From assembly GCA_964496275.1 (NCBI GenBank), contig CAZBYL010000070.1:1-9044 (forward strand): a DNA stretch of 9,044 bases, in the 5' to 3' direction. Position numbers and translations under genes: made by a program. Below the pieces are notes generated by a model, which made no database searches, was not told where the DNA came from, and saw nothing but the letters and a program-made list of their open reading frames with translations. How positions within the stretch are numbered: position 1 is the first letter of the stretch; each line of letters starts with the position of its first letter. Origin of the DNA: CAZBYL01 sp964496275 (GTDB taxonomy: Bacteria > Synergistota > Synergistia > Synergistales > Synergistaceae). Of this stretch, positions 1 through 6,463 are shown one piece after another.

Positions 1-1
1 C

Positions 2-235
2 GGAGTATTTGCAAATCCCGACTTCGCATCAAGCGCGGGAATCATGTACGGCAACTTCTCACAAGTGGGAATACAGGCAGGGGCTGTAGCTGCGGTTGCA
101 CTCTATTCCGCTGCGGCGACATACATACTGCTCAAAGCAATATCGCTCTTCACACCGCTTCGGGTGAGTTCGGACGACGAACAAAAAGGGCTTGATACGG
201 CCATACATTCGGAGTGTCTGTACTACGATAAATAA
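2..235 (+). CDS. amt: Ammonium transporter (Amt/MEP/Rh family), C-terminal part only
   Basis: This is the last 77 codons of an ammonium transporter that enters from the left edge, read in frame from position 2 to a TAA at 233-235. Amt proteins are trimeric inner-membrane channels that conduct ammonia or ammonium. The visible part begins GVFANPDF and continues with the short loop GIMYGNFSQVGIQ, a final membrane helix (roughly GAVAAVALYSAAATYILLKAIS) and the family's conserved tail entry SLFTPLRVSSDDEQKGLD. In well-studied Amt proteins this cytosolic tail carries the T-P-L-R-V and 'GLD..H.E' signatures that couple the pore to GlnK; here they read TPLRV and GLDTAIHSE. The ATG at 44 is internal and is not the start. 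No glnK (PII) gene follows within the window; the next gene is an RpiR regulator. Family assignment is firm from these motifs. The N-terminal pore residues lie outside the window. Confidence 0.93.
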   Translation, partial: GVFANPDFASSAGIMYGNFSQVGIQAGAVAAVALYSAAATYILLKAISLFTPLRVSSDDEQKGLDTAIHSECLYYDK

Positions 236-269
236 AATTCTAAAAAAGCACAAAATTTAAGGCGCATAG

Positions 270-334
270 GCAATAACCTGATCTATAAAAAAAATTCATA
301 CATGCACACTGACGAGTGTATGTAAGGTTATTGC
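270..334. repeat. Composite inverted repeat upstream of the RpiR gene
   Basis: The outer arms gcaataacct (270-279) and aggttattgc (325-334) are perfect 10-bp complements. Nested inside them, tacat (299-303) pairs with atgta (320-324), and acact (306-310) pairs with agtgt (315-319) around a gacg loop. The right arm (315-334) is therefore continuous, while the left arm is interrupted by a 19-base A-rich bulge and a 2-base bulge. An aggc at 268-271 can also pair with the gcct at 338-341. There is no T-run, so it is a poor intrinsic terminator for amt. It overlaps the -35 of the proposed rpiR-type promoter, which makes an operator or a structured leader plausible. Confidence 0.5.
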
Positions 335-359
335 TTTGCCTGATAAAATGCTGTATACT
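331..359 (+). promoter_or_regulatory. Probable sigma-70-type promoter of the RpiR gene
   Basis: TTGCTT (331-336) and TATACT (354-359) are separated by 17 bp. Transcription would start near 366 and leave a leader of about 54 bases before the ATG at 420. The -35 hexamer overlaps the right arm of the inverted repeat ending at 334, so a protein bound there would block RNA polymerase. This rests on consensus matching only. Confidence 0.5.
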
Positions 360-419
360 CGGTATTGTTGAAATTTTTTCATTTATTTGTTTATTACAAC
401 ATTTGTAAAGGGTGTTACT

Positions 420-1295
420 ATGGATAGCATTAGCGAAAAAATAATAGCCTTATCCCCAACATTTACGAAAAAACAGATGGTTCTTGGGAAGTACATCAAT
501 GACAACATGCTTGAAGTAGCCCTTATGAATGCACCTAACATAGCCAAAAAAGCCGGAGTAAGCGAGGCGACTTTGACTCGTTTTGTTTATGCTTTGGGGT
601 ATCAGAACTTCGCGTCGTTTCAGTTGGATATAAGAAAGCGCGCGCAAGAGCCCAAAAACAGCAACCCGTTCCGGCAGGAATACATAGGAGAGCCTGACAA
701 GAACGCGTTTGCAAGAGTGTTTGGTCTCGAAAAAACCTTGATGAATGAAATGATGGGAATGTTTGACCCCGTAGTTTTTGATACGTGTGTCGATAAAATA
801 ATGAATGCCGACAAGGTGATGATCATCGGAGGCTCTATAAGCGACTTCTTGGCTCAATACATGGCAATATATCTGGCGGTTATCAGGGACGACGTTATAA
901 CCTTCCGTCAGCTTGACCTATCGTTTTACGGCGCTTTGGAATCGATGACAGAAAACTCTGTCGCCATAGTATTCAGCTATCCCAGGTATCCCAAGGACAC
1001 GATGAAAATTGTCGAAGCGATATCGATGAGCAACATCCCGATTATCACCATAACAGACAGCAACCTGTCTCCCATGGTGAAATACTCAAACTACACAATC
1101 ATCACGCCGCAGCGCTACCTAATATTCGTTCCGCCCATATCAACGGCGGTCACGCTGATTCACGCCATGCTGGTCGCAATCTATAAAAAGAACACCGGTG
1201 TTGCAAAAGCGAGATTAAAAAAATATGAACAGTTGGTACTATCCACAGATATGTTTGAGTTCAAAGATTATAATTTCGCCGAAAAATTAAATTAA
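420..1295 (+). CDS. MurR/RpiR family transcriptional regulator (HTH plus SIS domain)
   Basis: A 291-residue regulator, the normal length for the RpiR family. Residues 1-75 form the N-terminal HTH_6 domain: the typical opening SEKIIALSPTFTKKQMVLGKYI is followed by the recognition-helix region around residues 38-62 (NAPNIAKKAGVSEATLTRFV, then a conserved ALGY). Residues 121-255 form a sugar-isomerase (SIS) domain, with the beta-strand and loop KVMIIGGSIS (132-141), the second strand VAIVFSYPRYPKD (181-193) and IPIITITDSNLSPM (206-219). SIS domains in this family bind phosphosugars or related metabolites. Here the usual GxGxS loop is GGSIS, so the ligand may differ from a classical sugar phosphate. 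ATG at 420 is preferred because it follows AAAGGG by about 8 bases and gives the family's usual N-terminus; a longer reading from TTG at 387 adds residues the family lacks. The target genes are not evident; neither neighbour is a sugar gene. Confidence 0.9.
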   Translation: MDSISEKIIALSPTFTKKQMVLGKYINDNMLEVALMNAPNIAKKAGVSEATLTRFVYALGYQNFASFQLDIRKRAQEPKNSNPFRQEYIGEPDKNAFARVFGLEKTLMNEMMGMFDPVVFDTCVDKIMNADKVMIIGGSISDFLAQYMAIYLAVIRDDVITFRQLDLSFYGALESMTENSVAIVFSYPRYPKDTMKIVEAISMSNIPIITITDSNLSPMVKYSNYTIITPQRYLIFVPPISTAVTLIHAMLVAIYKKNTGVAKARLKKYEQLVLSTDMFEFKDYNFAEKLN

Positions 1296-1309
1296 CACCC
1301 GCACCTATA

Positions 1310-1350
1310 CCGCAGGAGCAAACGTCAAAGCTCCTGCGGGGTAGATTTTA
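1310..1350 (+). terminator. Hairpin terminator after the RpiR gene
   Basis: A perfect 10-bp stem, ccgcaggagc (1310-1319) with gctcctgcgg (1330-1339), encloses a 10-base loop and is followed by ggtagatttta. The U-tract is weak (attttaa after a short spacer), so termination may be partial. It lies 15 bases past the stop codon, between two convergent genes, and can form on either strand. Confidence 0.6.
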
Positions 1351-1449
1351 AGAAATATTTGAGCTGATACACTGTCGCTGTCCCGCGTGTTTGCACAGAC
1401 TATGATTCCGGTAGAGTGTACAAATCCGTGCTGTCGTGCCAAATGTGTT

Positions 1450-2748
1450 TTAGATGTGTCTTATCGCGTCCATCGCGTACAGCGGAAGACTTATGAGCCC
1501 GTCCTGTTTTTCGTAGTCTGCCATGGACAGCCTCACTGCAGCCTTAGGCCTATACTTTTCTCTATAAACCTTAAGGCTCTTTGCCATCAGGTTTATCTCC
1601 GCTTTCACCTCTATCGGAATAACCTTATCCTCTGTCCCTGCCACAAAGTCAATTTCGCTTGAATTGCGCTCGTTGGTGTAGTAAAAAACATTAAGGTTCG
1701 GCATAGTTTTAAGTTGCTGAAGCACATACTGCTCCGTGAGAGCTCCTTTAAATTCCTTAAAAAGCTCGTTCTTATCAACCAGAACGCGCTGACCCAGACC
1801 CGTCATACAGGACATCAGACCGACATCTAAAACAAACAGCTTAAAAGCCTTTGTATCCTCATAAGCCGCGAGGGGAAGGTTCGGCGCGTTTATCCTATGA
1901 ACCTTATGGACAAGTCCGCAGTCAGAGAGCCACATTAAGGCCGTTTTAAACTCTTTGGCTCTCGCGCCCTCGCGAACCAGCCCATATATAAATTTCTTAT
2001 TCTCCTTAGCAAGTTGTCCCGGCGCGGAATTCCATAGTATACGTATTTTCGGCACAATCTCATTTGGAGCATGTTTGGAAAAATCACGCTCGTAAGCGTT
2101 TAAAATCTGCCTCTGTATCTCCCGTGCCTCATTAAAATCCGCATACTCGCTGAAGTGCCGCACAACCTCCGGCATACCGCCCACATAATAATATTGCTTA
2201 AGCTCGTCGATATAGGTTGTCTTAAACGTTTTTATCATTTCAAAATCACACTTTTCTATGAGCTCCGCAAATCGCTCTTTTCCCCTAGCCAGCATAAACT
2301 CCTTGAATGACATAGGAAAAAGCTTTAAAAAATCAACCTTACCGACAGGAAATGACGTGCCGGCATGCATAGCGATACCGAGAAGCGAGCCCGCGCAGAC
2401 GATATGGTACTGTGGGGCATTTTCACAAAAATATTTCAAACTGCTCAACGCGAGCGGAACTTCCTGAACTTCGTCGAAAATCAAAAGAGTGTTCCCTGCA
2501 CTGATTTTTTTGCCGCAATAGAGTTCTATGCCTAAAATTAAACGGTCTATGTTATAGCCGCCCGAGAACAGCTCCCGCATGTGCACGTTGCCGTCAAAAT
2601 TAATATAAACTGAATCGGCATAAGCTTTTGCGCCAAACTCCTTCATCAGCCAAGTCTTACCGACCTGCCTCGCTCCCTCAATAATAAGTGGCTTGCGGTT
2701 TGGTTTATTCTTCCACTTATACAATTCTTCGATAGCATATCTATACAA
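1450..2748 (-). CDS. AAA+ ATPase with DUF4143 C-terminal domain
   Basis: A 432-residue protein of the widespread single-gene family annotated as 'ATP-binding protein, AAA domain plus DUF4143'. The N-terminal ATPase has a Walker A at residues 25-32 (GARQVGKT, K31), a Walker B at 88-93 (LLIFDE) and a sensor-like strand IVCAGSLLG (116-124), followed by the family's FPMSFKEF segment. The C-terminal DUF4143 domain ends in a restriction-nuclease-like motif: E365-I-D367-F, then IPIEVKA with E380 and K382. This matches the D...ExK pattern of PD-(D/E)XK folds. The cellular role of the family is not established; proposals include a host-defence or nucleic-acid function. The start is TTG at 2746-2748, supported by GGGAGG 9 bases upstream and by the family opening YRYAIEEL; there is no in-frame ATG nearby. 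The protein appears intact with all key residues. It is transcribed alone, convergent to the RpiR gene. Confidence 0.9.
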   Translation of the reverse strand: MYRYAIEELYKWKNKPNRKPLIIEGARQVGKTWLMKEFGAKAYADSVYINFDGNVHMRELFSGGYNIDRLILGIELYCGKKISAGNTLLIFDEVQEVPLALSSLKYFCENAPQYHIVCAGSLLGIAMHAGTSFPVGKVDFLKLFPMSFKEFMLARGKERFAELIEKCDFEMIKTFKTTYIDELKQYYYVGGMPEVVRHFSEYADFNEAREIQRQILNAYERDFSKHAPNEIVPKIRILWNSAPGQLAKENKKFIYGLVREGARAKEFKTALMWLSDCGLVHKVHRINAPNLPLAAYEDTKAFKLFVLDVGLMSCMTGLGQRVLVDKNELFKEFKGALTEQYVLQQLKTMPNLNVFYYTNERNSSEIDFVAGTEDKVIPIEVKAEINLMAKSLKVYREKYRPKAAVRLSMADYEKQDGLISLPLYAMDAIRHI

Positions 2749-3030
2749 GCCAACGCGCCTCCCACAAGAAAAATAATTCCGTCAGAAAGAGCATGACACA
2801 GTATTTGCAAAAATACAAGTATTTATGTTTATGTATTACAAAAAATACAAGGAATTTTGCATCGTTAGATTGCAAAAACAAGTTGTCCTGTGTATTTTGC
2901 AGCTAAGTCCGTCCGTGCATTGACGGCATTTCCTTTCAGCAAATCTCAAATCCAATTTTAAAATTATCTGACATAACTCGTTTCACCGCCCTCAGTCCTC
3001 ACAATCAAGTGCATTTCGCACAAACGCATA
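2749..3030. promoter_or_regulatory. Gene-free interval with repeated TGCAAAAATACAAG-like motifs (upstream of the ATPase)
   Basis: This interval of about 280 bases holds no convincing gene. Between 2804 and 2902 lies a cluster of related AT-rich motifs: ttgcaaaaatacaag (2805-2819), caaaaaatacaag (2839-2851), ttgcaaaaacaag (2870-2882), and inverted copies ttttgcat (2855-2862) and tgtattttgcag (2891-2902). Short palindromes sit within it, for example aaatac-aa-gtattt (2811-2824). This region is 56-154 bases upstream of the ATPase start, where its promoter must lie. I could not pick a clear -35/-10 pair; a weak candidate on the minus strand is TTGTAT-17-CATAAA. The rest (2903-3030) shows nothing I recognise. 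Confidence 0.4.
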
Positions 3031-3065
3031 CAAATAAATCCCCGCCTCTTGTAAACGGCGGGGAT
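3031..3065 (-). terminator. Intrinsic terminator after yeiH
   Basis: The stem atccccgcc (3038-3046) pairs perfectly with ggcggggat (3057-3065) around a 10-base loop. Reading on the minus strand, it lies 14 bases past the yeiH stop and is followed by TTATTTG, a short T-rich tract. The plus strand also has a T-rich stretch (cttgttttt) after the stem, so the hairpin could work in both directions. Confidence 0.75.
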
Positions 3066-3079
3066 CTTGTTTTTCTCTC

Positions 3080-4036
3080 TTACATCATCGGGACGGTCAG
3101 CAGACCGCTTTTAATCAGGAAGGCTGTCGTTGAGGAAACGATAATCCAAAGCGCCAGAGCCATGATGAGGGGTTTTATTCCTATCTTTTTGAGTCCCGCT
3201 CGGCTCAGTCCTCCGCCTATGAGAAACAGGGTTCCCGTCATCATGTGCTTTCCCACTGTGGCTCCCATATCAAAGATGCTCTCAAACGAAGGGAGCATCA
3301 TGCGCAGCGCCGCAGCTATAAGGAAGCCAACCAAGAACCACTGAAAGGGAGCCCTTGTATTTGTCTTGTATATTTTGCCCCCGACAAAGGCCAAAGGCAG
3401 TATCCACAGAGCACGGGTCAGTTTTACCGTGGTGGCTATCGCGAGCGCCTGAGAGCCGAATATCGCAGCAGCTCCTACGACGCTGCTTGTGTCGTGAATC
3501 GCAAGAGCGGACCAGAGTCCGAATTGTCCCTGCGTCATTTGGAGCATGTGGCCGATAGGCGGGAATATTATGAGTCCTACGCCGTTTAAGAGAAAGACCA
3601 CCGCCATCGCTATCGCGGTCTCCGTCTGAGCCGCACCGATTGACGGAGCCATCGCCGCTATGGCGCTTCCGCCGCATATCGCGGTTCCGGAGCTTATCAG
3701 GACGGCAAGGTTCTTTTCAACGCTCAGGCTCTTTGCCAAAAACATTCCCAAGCACACGGTGGCCGTGATGGAAAACATCGTGACCCATACGGAAGAGAGC
3801 CCAACTCTGAGTACCACATTGAGCTGCATTCCGAATCCAAGCATTATGACCGCGAGCTGCAAAAGTTTTTTCGACACTTTGCCTGTGGCGGCGGATACGG
3901 GATTGCCGGCCGTGAGGGCTATGAAAGCTCCGATTGCCAGTCCCAGCGCCGGATTTTTTGATACCACAGAGAGAATTACCGCAACAGCATACCAAAATCG
4001 TACATCTTCCGTCAGCTTTTTAAGTGCGTTTCCCAT
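3080..4036 (-). CDS. yeiH: YeiH family putative anion (sulfate/sulfite-type) exporter
   Basis: A 318-residue integral membrane protein of the YeiH/UPF0324 (Cons_hypoth698) family, full length for the family, with about ten hydrophobic segments. Diagnostic motifs are LLQLAVIMLGFGM (58-70), SSGTAICGGSAIAA (115-128), FLLNGVGLIIFPPIGH (148-163), AIHDTSSVVGAAA (179-191) and TVKLTRALWI (203-212). Members are predicted to export sulfate, sulfite or other small anions, and several are linked to sulfonate or taurine breakdown, but the substrate here cannot be read from sequence. The ATG at 4034-4036 has a strong GGAGG 8 bases upstream. The gene is divergent from a LysR regulator across 113 bp, the same arrangement as yeiE-yeiH in Escherichia coli, and has a well-formed promoter and terminator of its own. 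It seems to be a single-gene transcript. Confidence 0.93.
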   Translation of the reverse strand: MGNALKKLTEDVRFWYAVAVILSVVSKNPALGLAIGAFIALTAGNPVSAATGKVSKKLLQLAVIMLGFGMQLNVVLRVGLSSVWVTMFSITATVCLGMFLAKSLSVEKNLAVLISSGTAICGGSAIAAMAPSIGAAQTETAIAMAVVFLLNGVGLIIFPPIGHMLQMTQGQFGLWSALAIHDTSSVVGAAAIFGSQALAIATTVKLTRALWILPLAFVGGKIYKTNTRAPFQWFLVGFLIAAALRMMLPSFESIFDMGATVGKHMMTGTLFLIGGGLSRAGLKKIGIKPLIMALALWIIVSSTTAFLIKSGLLTVPMM

Positions 4037-4066
4037 GATGTGCCTCCATATTTGCTTGATTTGTGT

Positions 4067-4095
4067 TTGATTCTATGCAGGTTCAGTGATAATAT
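4067..4095 (+). promoter_or_regulatory. Probable LysR-gene promoter (plus strand)
   Basis: TTGATT (4067-4072) and TAATAT (4090-4095) are separated by 17 bp. Transcription would start near 4102, leaving a leader of about 48 bases that contains the palindrome at 4119-4135. The -35 shares bases with the yeiH -10 and the -10 shares bases with the yeiH -35, so the two promoters face each other over the same DNA. Confidence 0.45.
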
Positions 4096-4098
4096 CAA
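4070..4098 (-). promoter_or_regulatory. Probable yeiH promoter (minus strand)
   Basis: On the minus strand, TTGATA (plus positions 4093-4098) and TAGAAT (4070-4075) are separated by 17 bp. This is a good sigma-70-type match. The predicted start of transcription is near 4063, 27 bases before the yeiH ATG. Both hexamers overlap those of the opposing LysR-gene promoter. Confidence 0.55.
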
Positions 4099-4118
4099 AT
4101 TATATATTTTTATAAATA

Positions 4119-4135
4119 CATAAAATTATTTTATG
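4119..4135. promoter_or_regulatory. Palindromic LysR-type operator (T-N11-A)
   Basis: cataaaat (4119-4126) and attttatg (4128-4135) form a perfect 8-bp inverted repeat around a single T. The T at 4121 and A at 4133 give the T-N11-A core that LysR proteins recognise. The centre (4127) is about 64 bp upstream of the predicted yeiH start, the classical activator position for this family. It also lies in the leader of the LysR gene, which would suit autorepression. A second, weaker repeat, ataat-N5-attat (4089-4103), overlaps both promoters. Confidence 0.55.
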
Positions 4136-4149
4136 AATCGGTGATAATT

Positions 4150-5082
4150 ATGCTGAACAGCAAGCTCGAGACATTCTTAATTCTCTGCAAGCTTCAGAGT
4201 TTTTCAAAGACGGCGGATTATCTGCACATTACACAGCCCGCCGTATCTCAGCACATAAAATTTTTGGAAGAGTATTACAACGGCAAACTTTTTAACTATT
4301 CGGGGCGCAGATTCTCTCTGACAAAGAGGGGTGAGATGCTGTACAATTTCACTGCATCCATGTTTGCGGACAGCGAGCATATCCGAAAAGTTCTCTCCAG
4401 CGGCTCGTTTGAAAATCCGTCCGTGTCGTTCGGAGCAACGCGCACCATAGGCGAATATGTCATGCCGCCGCTCATTGCGCGCCTTCTTAATTTGTATCCC
4501 GATGCGAAGCTGAAGATGCTGGTGGATAATACGGAGGAGCTTTTTTTGAAGATGCGCGACGGCGAGGTGGATTTTCTCGTGATAGAGGGCTACTTCAAAA
4601 AGACCGACTTTGACGTGGAGCTTTTCAGCACGGAAAAATTTGTCGGGCTGTGTGCGCCGGATTCTCACCTCGCGGGTAAAGACGTATCTCTTGAAGAGCT
4701 GTGCGGTGAGCGGCTGATTTTGCGCGAAAACGGTTCCGGCACGAGAGACATACTCTCTCACATGCTTGCCGAGCACAACATGAGTATAGAGAGCTTTGCC
4801 GGCGCTTGTGAGATAAGCAATATGAGGGCTATCAAGGAGCTTGTAACAGCGGGAGCGGGCATAACCTTTATGTACCGCACGGCGGCGGCGGAAGAGCTGG
4901 CTTCGGGGCGCATGTCCGCCATCAGACTTCCCGGAATAGAGATGGAGCATGAATTTAACTTTGTCTGCACCAGAGGAAGCGTCAACAGGTCGGAATATTT
5001 TTCATGGTTTAAATTTTTTAAAGAGATCAAGGCGGGCGAAACCGCACCGCAACGGAAAGGAAGCGCTTTAGCATGGATATGA
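4150..5082 (+). CDS. LysR family transcriptional regulator (YeiE/CysL-like)
   Basis: A 310-residue LysR regulator. Residues 3-62 are the winged helix-turn-helix, with the characteristic FSKTADYLHITQPAVSQHIKFLEE (18-41) and LTKRGEMLY (57-65). Residues 91-293 are the type 2 periplasmic-like ligand-binding domain: FGATRTIGEYVMPPLIARL (94-112), DGEVDFLVIEG (137-147) and LRENGSGTRD (191-200). The R-E-x-G-S-G-T-R segment is typical of the YeiE/CysL/CbbR-like branch, whose members often sense small anions. The ATG at 4150 is chosen over the GTG at 4141 because GGTGAT (4140-4145) can serve as its ribosome-binding site and it gives the usual N-terminus. The gene is divergent from yeiH, and its 3' end overlaps the hydantoinase gene by 10 bp. 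It therefore probably regulates yeiH, itself and the downstream enzyme. The effector is unknown; a sulfur oxyanion or a ring-opened ureide are guesses. Confidence 0.92.
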   Translation: MLNSKLETFLILCKLQSFSKTADYLHITQPAVSQHIKFLEEYYNGKLFNYSGRRFSLTKRGEMLYNFTASMFADSEHIRKVLSSGSFENPSVSFGATRTIGEYVMPPLIARLLNLYPDAKLKMLVDNTEELFLKMRDGEVDFLVIEGYFKKTDFDVELFSTEKFVGLCAPDSHLAGKDVSLEELCGERLILRENGSGTRDILSHMLAEHNMSIESFAGACEISNMRAIKELVTAGAGITFMYRTAAAEELASGRMSAIRLPGIEMEHEFNFVCTRGSVNRSEYFSWFKFFKEIKAGETAPQRKGSALAWI

Positions 5083-6434
5083 TCATAAAAAACGGAACAC
5101 TCGTATTTGCGGAAGAGACAATAAACTGTGATCTCGCAGTGAAAGACGGGAAAATCACTGCTTTAGGCGCGGATTTGGAATATCCCGGCGCCAAAGTCGC
5201 CGATGCTTCGGGACGTCTCGTTCTGCCGGGAGCGATTGACGCTCACACTCACTTGGCGATGCCCTTTTGCGGGACCGTATCTGCGGACGACTACTACACA
5301 GGCACAAGGGCCGCAGCCTGCGGCGGAACGACTACGGTGTTCGACTTTGCAGGGCAGGACGCGGGCGAAAGCTTTACAGCCTGTTTTCGCAGACGAGACG
5401 CGCTTGCCCGTGAACAGGCGGCTGTGGACTATGCCTTCCACCTCGGAGTAACAGACATATCCTCGGACATACTGGACACGATGGATGAGTGCGCAGACCT
5501 CGGAGTCTCTTCCTTCAAAGCTTACATGACATACGATTTCTCGCTCAACGACGGAGAACTCATGCGCCTATTTGAAAAATCCAAAGAGTGCGGCACACTG
5601 GTAGCGCTGCACGCGGAAAACAAAGAGATAATATCGGCACGCACAAAAGAATACCTTGCAGGCGGCAAGTGCGACGCATGGTATCACTACATGTCACGCC
5701 CCGAATTTGTCGAAGAAGAGGCAGTGTGCCGAGCCATAAAAATAGCGAAAGCGGCAGGCGCTCCGCTCTACATAGTTCACCTGTCATCTGCCGGAAGCAT
5801 GGCTGCGGTCACAGCCGCACGCGGCGAAGGACAGCCGGTATTCGCCGAAACCTGTCCCCAATACCTCAACTTTACAAACGAAGTGTACAAAAGGGCAGAC
5901 GGCCGAAACTTCGTATGCTCCCCCCCAATCAAAGGGCAGGAATCCCAAAACGCAATCTGGGAAGGAATCCGCCGCGGCGACATACAGACAATAGCCACAG
6001 ACCACTGCCCCGTACAGAGCTTTGAAAAAGCATGGGGCGACAAAGATTTCTCAAAAATTCCAAACGGCTGTCCCGGAATAGAAAACATGTACCCCTACAT
6101 GCTCTCTCAGGCAAACAGAGGCGTAATATCCTTCTCCAAAGCCGTAGAAATCTGCTCGTCAAACGTGGCGCGCATCTTCTCCTGCTCCGACAAAAAGGGC
6201 TCACTCGCTCCCGGCAAAGACGCAGACATAGTCATATACAACCCGAACATCGAAGTCGTGATAAAAAACGAAAACATGCACGGCAGCAACGACTACACAA
6301 TATGGGAAGACACAAAGCTAAAAGGCTATCCCGAAACGGTCTACAGCCGAGGCCGCGCGGTTTTTGAAAAGGGCGGATTCAAGGGACAAAAGGGCGCGGG
6401 CAAATTCGTCCCCTGCGGAAGAATAAAATTATAA
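5073..6434 (+). CDS. hydA: Dihydropyrimidinase / hydantoinase (cyclic amidohydrolase)
   Basis: A 453-residue enzyme of the amidohydrolase superfamily that hydrolyses cyclic amide rings such as dihydropyrimidines and hydantoins to N-carbamoyl amino acids in the cytosol. All expected binuclear metal ligands are visible: H58 and H60 in DAHTH, the carbamylated lysine K149 in SSFKAYMTYD, H180 in ALHAEN, H236 in IVHLSS and D310 in IATDHCP. Tyr154, five residues after the lysine, matches the substrate-orienting tyrosine of D-hydantoinases. The conserved SPPIK (283-287) and NGCPGIE (331-337) segments are present. Length is normal for the family. The ATG at 5073 lies inside the LysR gene (10-bp overlap) after AAAGGA, so translation is probably coupled. 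No carbamoylase, dihydropyrimidine dehydrogenase or racemase gene is next to it, so the exact substrate is open; allantoinase is less likely given the motif set. Confidence 0.92.
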   Translation: MDMIIKNGTLVFAEETINCDLAVKDGKITALGADLEYPGAKVADASGRLVLPGAIDAHTHLAMPFCGTVSADDYYTGTRAAACGGTTTVFDFAGQDAGESFTACFRRRDALAREQAAVDYAFHLGVTDISSDILDTMDECADLGVSSFKAYMTYDFSLNDGELMRLFEKSKECGTLVALHAENKEIISARTKEYLAGGKCDAWYHYMSRPEFVEEEAVCRAIKIAKAAGAPLYIVHLSSAGSMAAVTAARGEGQPVFAETCPQYLNFTNEVYKRADGRNFVCSPPIKGQESQNAIWEGIRRGDIQTIATDHCPVQSFEKAWGDKDFSKIPNGCPGIENMYPYMLSQANRGVISFSKAVEICSSNVARIFSCSDKKGSLAPGKDADIVIYNPNIEVVIKNENMHGSNDYTIWEDTKLKGYPETVYSRGRAVFEKGGFKGQKGAGKFVPCGRIKL

Positions 6435-6463
6435 AAAACAGCACGAAATAAGCATTAAAAAAG

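Noticed and set aside
387..419. Extended start (TTG at 387) for the RpiR regulator
   Set aside because: The ATG at 420 has AAAGGG at good spacing and gives the family N-terminus; the extra 11 residues have no support.
450..857. Minus-strand reading frame of 135 residues inside the RpiR gene
   Set aside because: It lies wholly antisense to a clear conserved gene, has no family motifs and no ribosome-binding site of note.
4204..4950. Minus-strand 248-residue reading frame opposite the LysR gene
   Set aside because: It is long but fully antisense to a complete LysR regulator, and its translation shows no known fold or motif.
5588..6025. Plus-strand 145-residue reading frame, rich in arginine, inside the hydantoinase gene
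   Set aside because: It is a shifted frame of the hydantoinase coding sequence; the high arginine content is a by-product of that frame.
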